Positions 10,461 through 20,120 are shown, counted from the stretch's first letter. The stretch is DNA of 64,000 nt from Flavobacterium sp. HSC-32F16 (GCF_024171645.1 NZ_JALKAC010000001.1:620001-684000); one strand, 5' to 3'. Notes: a model not told the origin generated them from the sequence alone. Made by a program: numbers and translations.

Positions 10461-10496
10461 TTTATGATATAAATGCTGTCCATATTTTTTTACCGC

Positions 10497-10522
10497 CTGC
10501 AGACTCCACAACAAGTCTGCAG
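10497..10522. other. Stable hairpin without U-tail downstream of susD
   Basis: CTGCAGACT / AGTCTGCAG is a 9-bp perfect stem with an 8-base loop, about 70 bp beyond the SusD stop. A-runs flank it on the downstream side of both strands, so it does not match a rho-independent terminator. It may be an mRNA-stability element at the 3' end of susD. Confidence 0.4.
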
Positions 10523-10590
10523 CGTAAAAAAAAATAAACAAACAAACTAAATTATTAATGGTTCATTAATAATTGATAATTTACAATTAA

Positions 10591-12126
10591 CTACCAGCCT
10601 TGGTTTTGAGGCAGCATTCCTTTGCTTACTGCAATTTCATCTGGCGGTATTGGCCAAACGTGGTGAATTGCCGGATTGAAATTACGGGCCGGATAAATTA
10701 CGGTTCCGTTGTAATGATGCAATGGTTTGGCATAGGTTTCTTTGGCATCGCCCCAACGCACTAAATCAAAATGACGATCTGTCCACTCACCTGCTAACTC
10801 ACATCTTCTTTCTCTTTTTAAATCAGTCAGTGTTGCTCCCGAAAGATCTCCAAGACCTGCACGATGGCGAATCATATTGATTTCAGTATCGGCATTTTGT
10901 CCTTTCATTAACTTTGCTTCAGCCAGCATTAAAATGACATCGGCATAACGCAAAAGCGGTACGTTTAAAGCAGTTGAAGGTTTATCTCCGTTGGCATTTA
11001 CATAACGAATATCAATTCCGCCCGAAGTTGTTTTTGGATAACTAAACGGCTCCATGTATTTTTTAAACTGATAACCAGTTCTGTTACTTGAACTTACAAT
11101 ATGAGCACCTTCGTTAAAAGTTACTTCTTCTCCAAAATAAACAAACTTATCTCCTTTTTGAAGTATCGTGGCGCTTCTTCTTTTATCTATTGGATCATAG
11201 GTATCAAACAATTCTTTTGTTGGATAAAAATTTCCCCATCCATTATAGACTCCCCATCCTTTATCTTCTAAACAAACTCCGGGAAAAATAGAACCTAGAG
11301 AAGTATTTTCGGCACTTGAAGTAACAGACCATATATATTCTGTAGACCAGTTGTTTTTAATTTTAAATACATCTTCAAAATTATCAAGTAGTTTGTGTTT
11401 GCCACTTGTTACAATCATATTGGCATATTTTATAGCATTGTCCCAGTCTTTTGCATACAAATAGGTACGAACCAAATATGCCCAGGCAGCAGTTTTATGA
11501 GCGCGTCCGTAATTATCTGCCGAAAGCTCATTAAAATAAGGCAGTAAGTCAGCCGCTTTAATTAAATCAGCTGCGATATATGCGTAGTTTTCGGCAACAT
11601 TTTTAGCACGAGGTACGTAAACATTTGTTGGATTTTCTCTGTCCTGAATTGGAATTCCGGCACGATCGTCTCCATAATGGTACGCCAATTCTAAATGCAT
11701 TACAGCATGGTTGAAATACGCTTCGCCTAACATTCCGTTTCTCGTTTTTTCATCCATAGAAATATTCGGAACATTGCGAATTACGTCGTTACAGCGTTTC
11801 ATGATTTCGTAGTGAATTCTCCAGATATCTTTTGTATCCGATTCTGCACCGTCAACAATAAAGTTTTTAATACGTTCAGCGTTTTGTCTTGGTTTTGTTC
11901 CGATGTCATCGCTGGCATTGTTCAGCCAAAAGAAACCACGTCCGTACATATTATCATCAGAATACAAAGCGTAAATTGAATTTACACCTGCTTTTGCATC
12001 TGCCGGAGTTTTCCAGAAATTTCCGCTTGAAGGTGCTCCCTGCGGTACAACATCAAGTTCGCTTTCGCAAGCCGTGGTGCCGACTAAAAGCGTAAAACTC
12101 AATAATAAAAGACTTATTTTTTTCAT
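10591..12126 (-). CDS. susD: SusD/RagB-family outer-membrane nutrient-binding lipoprotein
   Basis: The protein has 511 residues. The lipoprotein signal MKKISLLLLSFTLLVGTTAC places the acylated cysteine at residue 20. The rest is typical SusD/RagB: an N-terminal TPR-like helical region (PADAKAGVNSIYALYSDDNMYG) and the C-terminal signature LLRYADVILMLAEAK, then EINMIRHRAGL and ELAGEWTDRHFDLVRWGDA, ending near HHVWPIPPDEI. SusD proteins cap a SusC transporter and bind the ligand at the cell surface. The gene follows susC by 19 bp and is surely in the same operon. The substrate is not evident because no glycoside hydrolase is nearby; the adjacent phosphatase hints at a phosphorylated compound. 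Confidence 0.93.
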   Translation of the reverse strand: MKKISLLLLSFTLLVGTTACESELDVVPQGAPSSGNFWKTPADAKAGVNSIYALYSDDNMYGRGFFWLNNASDDIGTKPRQNAERIKNFIVDGAESDTKDIWRIHYEIMKRCNDVIRNVPNISMDEKTRNGMLGEAYFNHAVMHLELAYHYGDDRAGIPIQDRENPTNVYVPRAKNVAENYAYIAADLIKAADLLPYFNELSADNYGRAHKTAAWAYLVRTYLYAKDWDNAIKYANMIVTSGKHKLLDNFEDVFKIKNNWSTEYIWSVTSSAENTSLGSIFPGVCLEDKGWGVYNGWGNFYPTKELFDTYDPIDKRRSATILQKGDKFVYFGEEVTFNEGAHIVSSSNRTGYQFKKYMEPFSYPKTTSGGIDIRYVNANGDKPSTALNVPLLRYADVILMLAEAKLMKGQNADTEINMIRHRAGLGDLSGATLTDLKRERRCELAGEWTDRHFDLVRWGDAKETYAKPLHHYNGTVIYPARNFNPAIHHVWPIPPDEIAVSKGMLPQNQGW

Positions 12127-12145
12127 TGTGTTTGTTTTTTATTTT

Positions 12146-15100
12146 TTAAAAAGTTGCGTTAACACCTGTCATATAAATACGTGAAAGCGGATATTTACCT
12201 AAATCCATTCCGAAGTTTTTAAGTCCGATTTCCGGATCCATTCCTGAATAGTTGGTAATTGTAAATAAGTTTTGTCCTGAAATAAAGAATCTCAATTTTG
12301 CTTTTCCGTTTAACCAGCTTTCTTTCACGGTGTAACCAATAGAAAGATTTTTTAATCTTACGAAAGAAGCATCTTCAATATACAAATCAGAGATACGCCC
12401 GAAGTTGTTGTTGTTATCTGTTGAAGAAAGAACCGGAACATTGGTGTCTGTATTCGTTGGTGACCATGCATCTTTAGAATCTGCTAATAAATTGTAACCC
12501 GGGAAAGAAGCATTTAAACCTGTATGTTTTACAGCATTGAAAACACTGTTTCCTGCTGCTCCGCTGAAAAAGATATTCATATCGAAACCTTTGTATCTGA
12601 AATTAGCATTTAAGCTGTAAGTTGTTTTTGGAAACGGACTTCCTAATACTACCCTGTCGCTGTTATTTATTACTCCGTCTCCATTTTCATCTTTAAATTT
12701 AATATCTCCTGCAACTGCATTTGGCTGATACGCAACACCATCTTTGTTTACATATGCTTTTGCTTCTTCATTACTTTGGAATAATCCGTCTGTTGCATAT
12801 CCGTAAAAAGCACCAACCGGACTTCCAACCTGATAGATATTGGCTAAAGGCAAACTACGAACTCTGCTTAAATTTAAAGGCTCAAGAGAAGTTAAATCGT
12901 CTTTAATAGAAACAATTTTGTTACTCAAAAAACCTGCATTAGCTGTAACATCAAACTTAAATTCTCCGCGTGTTTTTTGGTATGTTAAACTAACCTCAAC
13001 ACCTCTGTTTTCAACATCTCCAGAGTTTACGATTCTTCCTTGCGGCGTTCCTGAAACTCCTGGTAACTGGTCACGAACCAACATATCTTTGTTTGTTTTT
13101 ACGTAAGCATCTACAGACCCTGTTAAAGTGTTATTCAGCATAGTAAAATCTAGACCAATATTGGTCTGCTCAGAACTTTCCCATTTCAAATTTGGGTTCG
13201 ATAATTCGCTTTCAGCATAACCGTAATTGATTACCGGAGTCGCTCCAATTAATCCCTGAGTCTGCGATAACGGCACACTAAACTGGTATGGTCCAAGGTT
13301 TCCTAAGTTTCCTATTTGTCCCCAGCTTGCACGTAATTTTAAATTGCTTACAATTGGGTTTAAGCCTTTCATGAATTCTTCTTCAGAAATTAACCATCCT
13401 GCTGAAACTGATGGATATACTTTCCAACGGTTTGCTGATAAAAGTTTTGATGTTCCGTCACGGCGTACAATTCCTGAGAATAAATATTTTTGATTGAAAT
13501 CGTAGTTCAATCTTCCTACGTAAGAAGAAATAATTTCATCTGATAATCCTGCTGCGGTCTGCTGAATTAATTTAGCATTTAGCAAATAACGCTGAGACGG
13601 ATCTTCGCTGTCAAAACCAGTTCCTTCAATAGTATAAAAATCTTTCTTTGTTTCCTGATAGGTATATCCGGCTAAAGCTTTGAAATTGTGTTTTCCTAAA
13701 GATTTTTCATAAGAAATAGTCTGCTCGCTCAATAAATCAGTAACCGTCATAGATCTTTTAGTCAAACGGTTAAAGTCGAAGATTTTTCCCGGTTCTGTAA
13801 TTTTAACTGTAAAATCTGTTGCGTTGTCCTGAATTCTGGTATAACCCCAGTTTGTTTTTACTTTTAAACCTTCGATAATTTCCCATTCAGCATACGGATT
13901 AACCAATATTGTCGAAACAGGATTACGATTGTCTAATCTTTTTAAATACGCTACCGGATTGATAACGTCTCCGTAAGAACCAATATATTTTTCCGGAACT
14001 CCTCCAAATTGTCCTGAACCGTCTTCTCTGTAAATTGTCGCATTTGGCGGATAAAAAATTGCTCCTAAAATTGCTCCGGTATATGCATTAGAAGTATTAG
14101 CCGTTTGTCCATCGGTTAAAGAGTACGAAATATTCTCTCCAACTGTAAAATTCGGCGCTAATTTGAAAGAAGAATTTGCTCTGACGGTATAACGTTCCCC
14201 GTATGTATTTAACAAAATACCTTCGTTTTTTCTATAACTTCCAGAAAGAAAGAAATTAGATTTTTCAGTTCTTCCGTTTACCGAAATCGATAAATCGTTT
14301 ATTTGACCTGTACGGAAAATTTCATCCATCCAGTTTGTTTTTGTTGTTCTTGCCGTGGGTTCAAAAGCCGGATCAAAAGCCGGAATTCTTGGCATTCCTG
14401 CATTGTCTCTGGCTGTGTTCATAGCATCGGCATATTCTGCTGCGTTTAAAACATCCAGTTTTTTGGCTGCATTTTGAAAACCACCCTGATAATTTACATC
14501 TACATTAATTCTGTCTGAAATTCCTTTTTTCGAAGTAATTAAGATCACCCCTCCAGAAGCTCTCGCTCCGTAAATCGCCGCCGAAGCCGCATCTTTTAAA
14601 ACACTGATCGAAGCAATATCATTTGGATTAATTGTATTTAATGAACCGCTGTAAATAATTCCATCTAAAACAATCAGTGGAGTTTCAGCGTTCAAAGATC
14701 CAATACCACGAATATTAATGGTTGGCGATGCTGTTGGATCTCCTCCATCATTGATAACCGTAACACCCGCTACAGTTCCCTGCAATAATTCAGCTGCATT
14801 ATTATACGTTCTGCTTGACGTCTCTTTCATTGAAACAGAACCTACAGCACCCAAAACTTCGTTCTTTTTTACACTTCCGTATCCCATTACTACAACTTCC
14901 TGAAGCTGTTTCATATCGGCTGGTAATTTTACGGTAATGCTGCTTGTCTGGCTTACTTTAACTTCTTGTGTAACATAACCTACGTATGAGAAAATTAAAT
15001 TGGCTTCGGATGCATTAATTTCAATTTTAAAAGTTCCGTCGAAATCTGTTGTTCCGGTTGCGTTCGAACCTTTGTCTTTAATTCCTACACCTGGCAGCGG

Positions 15101-15535
15101 CATATTATCGTCTCCGCCGTAAACAGTTCCAGAAACCACAATTTTATTCTGATCTTCAGTAACAACGGCTACTTTTTGTGTTTTTTTAATGACGATATTA
15201 TTACTTACAATTTCATATTTAAGCGAAAAATTACCGCATATTTTATCTAATGCCTGCTCAAGAGAAACATTAGTAAGTTTTAAGCTGATTTTCTGGTTGG
15301 TATTAACTTGATTTGATTCGTACATAAAATGCACATTAGCCTGATTTTCAATTTTTAGAAAAACATTCTTTAAGCTTTCATTTTCTACTTTTAACGTTAC
15401 TTTTTTATCAAATTCAACGTTTCCGGCATTTACTAATCCGGTAAAAAACAAAGCAATAAATAGGATTACTTTTGCCCACATAGCTTTTTTAATGCTTTGA
15501 AACTTTACGACGTACCGCTTTTGTTTTTCATTCAT
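12146..15535 (-). CDS. susC: SusC/RagA-family TonB-dependent outer-membrane receptor with STN signalling domain
   Basis: The protein has 1,129 residues. After a signal segment (AKVILFIALFFTGLVNA) comes an STN domain (VTLKVENESLKNVFLKIENQ to about residue 118). Then follow a carboxypeptidase-regulatory-like beta domain (VSGTVYGGDDNMPLPGVGIK), the SusC plug (VVVMGYGSVKKNEVLGAVGS, VLKDAASAAIYGARASGGVI) and the 22-strand barrel. STN domains bind FecR-type anti-sigma factors, and such a gene pair lies directly upstream, so this receptor probably signals as well as transports. The 80-bp gap before the start holds a duplicated TTCTCACTTTTG motif (plus-strand sense). Confidence 0.93.
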   Translation of the reverse strand: MNEKQKRYVVKFQSIKKAMWAKVILFIALFFTGLVNAGNVEFDKKVTLKVENESLKNVFLKIENQANVHFMYESNQVNTNQKISLKLTNVSLEQALDKICGNFSLKYEIVSNNIVIKKTQKVAVVTEDQNKIVVSGTVYGGDDNMPLPGVGIKDKGSNATGTTDFDGTFKIEINASEANLIFSYVGYVTQEVKVSQTSSITVKLPADMKQLQEVVVMGYGSVKKNEVLGAVGSVSMKETSSRTYNNAAELLQGTVAGVTVINDGGDPTASPTINIRGIGSLNAETPLIVLDGIIYSGSLNTINPNDIASISVLKDAASAAIYGARASGGVILITSKKGISDRINVDVNYQGGFQNAAKKLDVLNAAEYADAMNTARDNAGMPRIPAFDPAFEPTARTTKTNWMDEIFRTGQINDLSISVNGRTEKSNFFLSGSYRKNEGILLNTYGERYTVRANSSFKLAPNFTVGENISYSLTDGQTANTSNAYTGAILGAIFYPPNATIYREDGSGQFGGVPEKYIGSYGDVINPVAYLKRLDNRNPVSTILVNPYAEWEIIEGLKVKTNWGYTRIQDNATDFTVKITEPGKIFDFNRLTKRSMTVTDLLSEQTISYEKSLGKHNFKALAGYTYQETKKDFYTIEGTGFDSEDPSQRYLLNAKLIQQTAAGLSDEIISSYVGRLNYDFNQKYLFSGIVRRDGTSKLLSANRWKVYPSVSAGWLISEEEFMKGLNPIVSNLKLRASWGQIGNLGNLGPYQFSVPLSQTQGLIGATPVINYGYAESELSNPNLKWESSEQTNIGLDFTMLNNTLTGSVDAYVKTNKDMLVRDQLPGVSGTPQGRIVNSGDVENRGVEVSLTYQKTRGEFKFDVTANAGFLSNKIVSIKDDLTSLEPLNLSRVRSLPLANIYQVGSPVGAFYGYATDGLFQSNEEAKAYVNKDGVAYQPNAVAGDIKFKDENGDGVINNSDRVVLGSPFPKTTYSLNANFRYKGFDMNIFFSGAAGNSVFNAVKHTGLNASFPGYNLLADSKDAWSPTNTDTNVPVLSSTDNNNNFGRISDLYIEDASFVRLKNLSIGYTVKESWLNGKAKLRFFISGQNLFTITNYSGMDPEIGLKNFGMDLGKYPLSRIYMTGVNATF

Positions 15536-15615
15536 AGTTTTTAATTTTAAATTTTAGACTTTGGATTTCAGATTTTCTCACTTTTGTTTTCTCACTTTTG
15601 ACTTTTCACAAAAAT

Positions 15616-16539
15616 CTATTGAATTTTATACACGCCTCCTTCAACTTTATATTCGGCATTAACAATATTGCATACCAAAGCCATAACCTGATCTGCAGAG
15701 AGTTCCTTGAAATAGCCGTTAATTTTGAGTGTATTTAGATTCTTGTTTTTAATTTCGATGGCCACATTATAATTTCTATTTATGGTGGCAATTACTTCAG
15801 GAAAAGGTGTTTCTTCAAAAACCATAATATTTTTACGCCATAACGAAATGGTGTTTACCGGAATATCTTTAAAAGCCTGCAGTTTGTTACTTTTTGATTT
15901 AAAAATGACTTTCTGACCCGGCGTTACATATACATTTTCTTCTGTAACCGTTGATTTGACATTTACTCTTCCGGTTAAAACCGAAACTTCCTGCGTGGTT
16001 TGATCGGGATAAGCCTGAACATTAAAACTGGTTCCCAGAACTTTGGTATCCATTTTATCGGTATGAATTATAAAAGGATGTTTTTTGTCTTTGGCAACAT
16101 CAAAAAAAGCTTCTCCGGTTAAATACACTTCTCTGCTGCCTCCTTTAAACTCCTCAGGGTATTTTAAAAAGCTTCCTGCGTTCAGCCATATCTGCGTTCC
16201 GTCGCTTAAAGTTATCTTTGCACGTTCGCCCAGCCTGGTTGCATATTGTTTGGTTTCAACAACAGATATTGATTGGTAAAAAAACAGCGACAAGCCTATT
16301 AAGGCAATTAATGAGGCCGCAACAGCCCAGTTTTTGTATGAAAGATGAAAAACTGTATTATTACTTTTCTTTATTTGTTTTAATTCCTTTTTTAGTATCG
16401 AACGATCGGATTGAATCATTTCTATATTCTGTGAAAATTCATCGGTACGATCGTACCATTTATTCCACATTTCTTGTCCTTTTGGAGAATACTTCCCTTC
16501 TAAAAAATGCTTAATTTCTTGTTTTAATTTTTCAGGCAT
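15616..16539 (-). CDS. FecR-family anti-sigma factor
   Basis: The protein has 307 residues. An N-terminal cytoplasmic sigma-binding part (~1-75) leads to one membrane span (WAVAASLIALIGLSLFFYQS, ~80-100). A periplasmic FecR domain follows (ATRLGERAKITLSDGTQIWLNAGSFLKYPEEF, VYLTGEAFFDVAKD), then the DUF4974-like C-terminal STN-type fold (FPEVIATINRNYNVAIEIKN). FecR relays the signal from the STN domain of the receptor to the ECF sigma factor. The gene order sigma-fecR-susC is the classical arrangement in Bacteroidota. A motif shared with the sigma-gene upstream region lies ~50 bp before this start. Confidence 0.93.
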   Translation of the reverse strand: MPEKLKQEIKHFLEGKYSPKGQEMWNKWYDRTDEFSQNIEMIQSDRSILKKELKQIKKSNNTVFHLSYKNWAVAASLIALIGLSLFFYQSISVVETKQYATRLGERAKITLSDGTQIWLNAGSFLKYPEEFKGGSREVYLTGEAFFDVAKDKKHPFIIHTDKMDTKVLGTSFNVQAYPDQTTQEVSVLTGRVNVKSTVTEENVYVTPGQKVIFKSKSNKLQAFKDIPVNTISLWRKNIMVFEETPFPEVIATINRNYNVAIEIKNKNLNTLKINGYFKELSADQVMALVCNIVNAEYKVEGGVYKIQ

Positions 16540-16587
16540 TATAATTTCTTTATGTCTTTAATAGTATGTCTTGGAAATAGAAATTTC

Positions 16588-16625
16588 GGGTAGGCGCGTT
16601 AGGTTACGCTTGTGTTAAGAAAATT
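16588..16625 (-). promoter_or_regulatory. Conserved motif upstream of fecR (copy of the 17359 element)
   Basis: On the minus strand this reads TTAACACAAGCGTAACCT, then AACGCGCCTACCC, and matches the element at 17359-17396 at about 25 of 36 positions (shared core CGTAACCT...CG.CCTACCC). One copy precedes fecR and the other precedes the sigma gene. A shared ECF-dependent or autoregulatory promoter element is an inference. Confidence 0.45.
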
Positions 16626-16654
16626 GAACTGAATATTCTGCCGGGCAGCTTTCT

Positions 16655-17212
16655 TCAATTAAATTCTCCCAAATACGTGCGCATGAATTTCAATGCGTAG
16701 GTGATATGATATTTTACAGTTTCGAGAGATACATTTAATTCGTCGGCAATTTCTTTATTCGAATATTGTTTAATCCGGCTTAGAATAAAAACCTCTTTGG
16801 ATTTTTTAGGAAGCAAGGCTGCGGCTTTGTCAACTGCGTTTTGAAGTTCTTCATAATAAATAGAATCTTCTATTGTATTTGAAAAGGTTTGAATTACGGT
16901 GTTTTTCTCTAAAACCTCTTGTATGTATTGATCTGTAACCGAATACGATTTTATGTAATCTAAAGTTTTATAACGTACTGAAGTGTAGATGTATGCCATA
17001 AAACTCTTTTGAATCAGGATAGTCGTACGACGTTCCCAAATAGTGGTAAAAACTTCCTGAACAATCTCTTCGGATATTGGAATCGATTTCATCCTCGCAT
17101 ATACAAACCTAACGAGCAGATCTCTATATCTAAAATACAATTCATCAAAAGCTTTATCTCTGCCTTGTTTTAGTAATTGTACAAGTTCTTCATCAGTATA
17201 ACTTTTATACAT
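16655..17212 (-). CDS. ECF RNA polymerase sigma-70 factor (FecI-like)
   Basis: The protein has 185 residues. Region sigma2 covers ~10-80 (DKAFDELYFRYRDLLVRFVYAR, EEIVQEVFTTIWERR) and sigma4 ~120-175 (LPKKSKEVFILSRIKQYSNKEIADELNVSLETVKYHITYALKFMR). Size and domain order fit the Bacteroidota FecI-like ECF class. Its anti-sigma gene starts 115 bp downstream, and the susCD operon is the expected target. The start is followed by a normal N-terminus (MYKSYTDEELVQLLKQ). Upstream lies a 532-bp divergent region with the conserved motif at 17359. Confidence 0.94.
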   Translation of the reverse strand: MYKSYTDEELVQLLKQGRDKAFDELYFRYRDLLVRFVYARMKSIPISEEIVQEVFTTIWERRTTILIQKSFMAYIYTSVRYKTLDYIKSYSVTDQYIQEVLEKNTVIQTFSNTIEDSIYYEELQNAVDKAAALLPKKSKEVFILSRIKQYSNKEIADELNVSLETVKYHITYALKFMRTYLGEFN

Positions 17213-17744
17213 AATGCTCCACTTTTGAATTATTAATCAGCAAAAAAGCAAGGGTTGAAAAACTTGTGTGGAGGGTTTTCTTACGGCGTTTTTTAATTTT
17301 AAAGAATGACATATACAACAATAGTTTGTTTAATAATATGTCTCCAAAATTAGAGCTGAGGGTAGGTCGATCAGGTTACGTTTACATTAATAAAACACCT
17401 CTCAAATACAACATTCTATTAACATAACATCTCGCAGATGTTACGCAATAAAACGGTTTTTATAAATAACAAAAAATTCCTTACATGTAAATTATGCAGC
17501 ATTACCCGAAAATTATGTAAGTGCTTTAAAAGTCTAAATTATACTTTTCATTGTCAAATAAATGACTCTCCTAAAACCATAAACTCTATGAGAATACTCT
17601 ACTTAAGAACTACTTCAAACGCTTTTTTATCTGCAGCGCTTCAATGCAGCGGCGCCTCTTACTCTGAATACGAGAACGCAGCTTTTCGTCATAAAACTGA
17701 TTTACTTAATGCATTAATAAATTAATCCGCAGTAAACAGATAAT
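17213..17744. other. Divergent intergenic region between sigma factor and response regulator
   Basis: This 532-bp region lies between two divergent start codons. It holds the conserved motif at 17359-17396 and a weak plus-strand ORF (17588-17725, 45 codons, starting MRILYLRTTSNAF) that I do not recognise. That ORF ends 19 bp before the response regulator and could be a leader peptide or chance. No tRNA, terminator or TAnnTTTG-type promoter could be assigned with confidence. Confidence 0.5.
17359..17396 (-). promoter_or_regulatory. Conserved motif upstream of the ECF sigma gene
   Basis: On the minus strand this reads TTAATGTAAACGTAACCT, then GATCGACCTACCC, about 148 bp before the sigma-factor start. 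It is the partner of 16588-16625. The two copies sit only upstream of the two regulatory genes; I did not see a third before susC. Confidence 0.45.
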
Positions 17745-18122
17745 ATGACTTATAAAAATATATTGCAGATTGACGACGATATTGACGATTGCGAATTTTT
17801 TATGGAAGCGCTTCAGGCAGTTTCGAGTGCTGATTATACCTCAATGCAAAATCCGGTTGAAGCCTTAAATAAACTCATTAAAAAAGAACTTCAGCCTGAT
17901 GTTATTTTTCTTGATCTTAATATGCCGGTTATGTCTGGCTTTGAGTTTTTAGTCGAAATTAAAAAACAGGATTTCATTAAAAATATTCCTGTAATAATAT
18001 TTTCTACTTCACAATTCGAAGAAATAAAGTTTAAAGCCAAAAATTATGGTGCCAATGAGTATATCTCAAAGCCAAGTGATTTTAACGAGTTAAAAAAGAT
18101 TTTAACGCATTATATTGTATAA
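17745..18122 (+). CDS. Single-domain response regulator
   Basis: This is a 125-residue receiver domain with no output domain. The acidic pair is DDDID at residues ~7-11, the phospho-acceptor is Asp57 in VIFLDLNMP, the Thr/Ser switch is in FSTSQ, and the conserved Lys is in SKPSDF. Stand-alone receivers of this type act by protein contact, as in phosphorelays. It is the first gene of a plus-strand signalling cluster, 121 bp before a CHASE3 histidine kinase, which is its likely phosphate donor. Confidence 0.92.
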   Translation: MTYKNILQIDDDIDDCEFFMEALQAVSSADYTSMQNPVEALNKLIKKELQPDVIFLDLNMPVMSGFEFLVEIKKQDFIKNIPVIIFSTSQFEEIKFKAKNYGANEYISKPSDFNELKKILTHYIV

Positions 18123-18243
18123 TGTATCTTTTTCTCATTTACAAAATCAACATAACCAAATCAATATCAAATAGTTTAGTATTTTCTTACTATTTTTATT
18201 GTTTATATTACAGTGCCTAAACGGTATTCTTAGAAGAAAAACA

Positions 18244-19695
18244 ATGAAATTATCGACTCAAATACTGCTCGCATTTACACTTATAATTTTACTTTCTATC
18301 GCAGATTCGTATACCAATTACAGACTGTCTAACAAAGTACGCCTTAATTCTCAGTTTCTCTCCAAATCTGAGTCCATTATTCGCAATTCAAACAAAACAC
18401 ACCGGGCCATTCTGGAAATGCAAAGCGGTATAAGAGGTTATCTGCTTACCAACGATACTGCTTTTTTAAAAGCTTATTACAGCGGGATTCATAAAGTTCC
18501 GATATTCTTTAAGGAACAGGAAATGCTTATTGGCCGTAACAACAAACAGCGTAGTATTTTAGATTCTATCCATTTACTTCATAATGAATGGCTGGATTAC
18601 ACATCAGAATTGATAATGGCCCGCAGTGAAAACCCACAGTCCTATCAAAACCTTTTTGATACCAAACTAAAAAAACACGTAGGCAAAAACATCAACGATG
18701 CTATTACGCTTAAATTTAAACGATTTGATAAAATCGAATACAAAACCCGTAAGCATCACAGTGATATGCTGCTTCATTCTTTAAGCAAAACCAGAACCTA
18801 CTCTCTTATATTTTTATCGCTTACCATTTTTGTAGGGCTTTGCAGCACCATATATATTGTAGTTATGATTACCAATAGAATAAATTCTATGGTGCGCGTG
18901 GCAGATACTATTTCTAAAGGAACTTTTACAACTGTAGAAGATTTTCGAAATGACGAATTGAGCGCTTTGGCTACTTCTCTAAATATTATGTCAAGACGTC
19001 TTGAAAAAAATATTCAGGAACTGGAAAGTAAAAATGCCGAATTAAACAAATTTGCTTATGTTGTTTCTCATGATTTAAAAGCACCTCTTCGCGGAATTTA
19101 TAATGTAATCAGCTGGATAGAAGAAGATTTATCTGAAGAACTCTCTCCGGCACTGAAAAATTACCTCAGCATTATTCCCAAACGAACCCAGCGAATGGAA
19201 GCCCTGATTAACGGCTTACTCGATTACGCACGTATAAATCGCAAAACTCCACCAGAATTAGTAGATACCAATGCATTGGCTCATGAAATAACCCAATCTA
19301 TAGTTCCAAGAGAATTTAAACTGGAAATCACGAACCTTCCTGAAATTTTTACGGAACGTTTAAAACTAGAACAAGTTTTTTCTAATCTGATAAGCAACGC
19401 CGTAAAATATTCGAATGCCGAAAATCCACGAATAGAAATCAAATGCGAAAAAATAATGAACGTTTTTGAGTTTTCGGTAAAAGATAACGGAATTGGAATT
19501 GATCCTGAATATCATCAAAAAATATTCGAAATATTTCAGACCCTGCGCGAAAAAAATGAAATGGAAAGCACCGGAGTCGGCCTTGCCATTGTAAAAAAAA
19601 TAATAGACGATCAGGGAGAAACCATTTATGTAGAATCAAAACCGGGAGAGGGAACCCAATTTACCTTTACCTGGAGAAATAACAGAATAATATGA
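18244..19695 (+). CDS. CHASE3-HAMP sensor histidine kinase
   Basis: The start is set at ATG 18244 (MKLSTQILLAFTLIILLSIA), because the upstream 15 codons have no membrane logic. The protein has 483 residues: membrane span ~5-25, periplasmic CHASE3-type helical sensor (NKTHRAILEMQSGIRGYLL) to ~190, second span ~187-210, HAMP ~210-260, HisKA with phospho-acceptor His276 (VVSHDLKAPLRG), and HATPase_c with DNGIGIDPE and GVGLAIVKK. The kinase type matches bacteriophytochrome-like kinases that pair with Rcp1-type regulators, and exactly such a regulator overlaps its stop codon by 4 bp. Confidence 0.92.
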   Translation: MKLSTQILLAFTLIILLSIADSYTNYRLSNKVRLNSQFLSKSESIIRNSNKTHRAILEMQSGIRGYLLTNDTAFLKAYYSGIHKVPIFFKEQEMLIGRNNKQRSILDSIHLLHNEWLDYTSELIMARSENPQSYQNLFDTKLKKHVGKNINDAITLKFKRFDKIEYKTRKHHSDMLLHSLSKTRTYSLIFLSLTIFVGLCSTIYIVVMITNRINSMVRVADTISKGTFTTVEDFRNDELSALATSLNIMSRRLEKNIQELESKNAELNKFAYVVSHDLKAPLRGIYNVISWIEEDLSEELSPALKNYLSIIPKRTQRMEALINGLLDYARINRKTPPELVDTNALAHEITQSIVPREFKLEITNLPEIFTERLKLEQVFSNLISNAVKYSNAENPRIEIKCEKIMNVFEFSVKDNGIGIDPEYHQKIFEIFQTLREKNEMESTGVGLAIVKKIIDDQGETIYVESKPGEGTQFTFTWRNNRII

Positions 19696-20120
19696 GAAAA
19701 CCCAATATTTTACTCGTCGAAGACGACGAACTGGACACCATTTCTGTAGAACGTTCTTTAAAAAAATTAGAAATTCAATATGTTCTTCATACCGCTTACA
19801 ACGGACTTGAAGCATTAAAGATGTTACGAGATACTGAAAATCCGCTTCACCCGGATGTTATTCTTCTCGATATCAATATGCCCAGAATGAACGGAATCGA
19901 GTTCCTCAAAATTTTAAGAAATGACGAAAGTTTAAAAGATTTAAAAGTATTTATTATGACGACTTCTTCTGAAAGTAATGATCGAATTAACGCAGAAGAA
20001 TTAGGCATTTCCGGATACATTATTAAGCCTTTGAATTATACCGATAATACCAAAAGACCTGATTCTATGGAAGCTTTTGTGCAATTTCACCTTAGGAAAA
20101 TTTTAAATGAAAACACCTGA
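19692..20120 (+). CDS. Rcp1-type single-domain response regulator
   Basis: This 142-residue receiver begins inside the kinase stop codon (ATGA overlap), indicating translational coupling. The acidic pocket is VEDDELD near residue 10, the phospho-acceptor is Asp60 (VILLDINMPRMNG), the Thr is in MTTSSES, and the Lys is in IIKPLNY. The extended tail after the Lys resembles Rcp1-family regulators. It is probably the direct partner of the CHASE3 kinase. No DNA-binding domain is present. Confidence 0.92.
   Translation: MRKPNILLVEDDELDTISVERSLKKLEIQYVLHTAYNGLEALKMLRDTENPLHPDVILLDINMPRMNGIEFLKILRNDESLKDLKVFIMTTSSESNDRINAEELGISGYIIKPLNYTDNTKRPDSMEAFVQFHLRKILNENT

Noticed and set aside
10497..10522. 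Rho-independent terminator
   Set aside because: The hairpin is strong but is not followed by a T-run on either strand, so it is listed only as a stable hairpin.
17438..17725. 95-codon ORF upstream of the response regulator
   Set aside because: Its composition and codon use do not look coding, and there is no recognisable domain. Only the 45-codon 3' part is kept as a remark in the intergenic entry.
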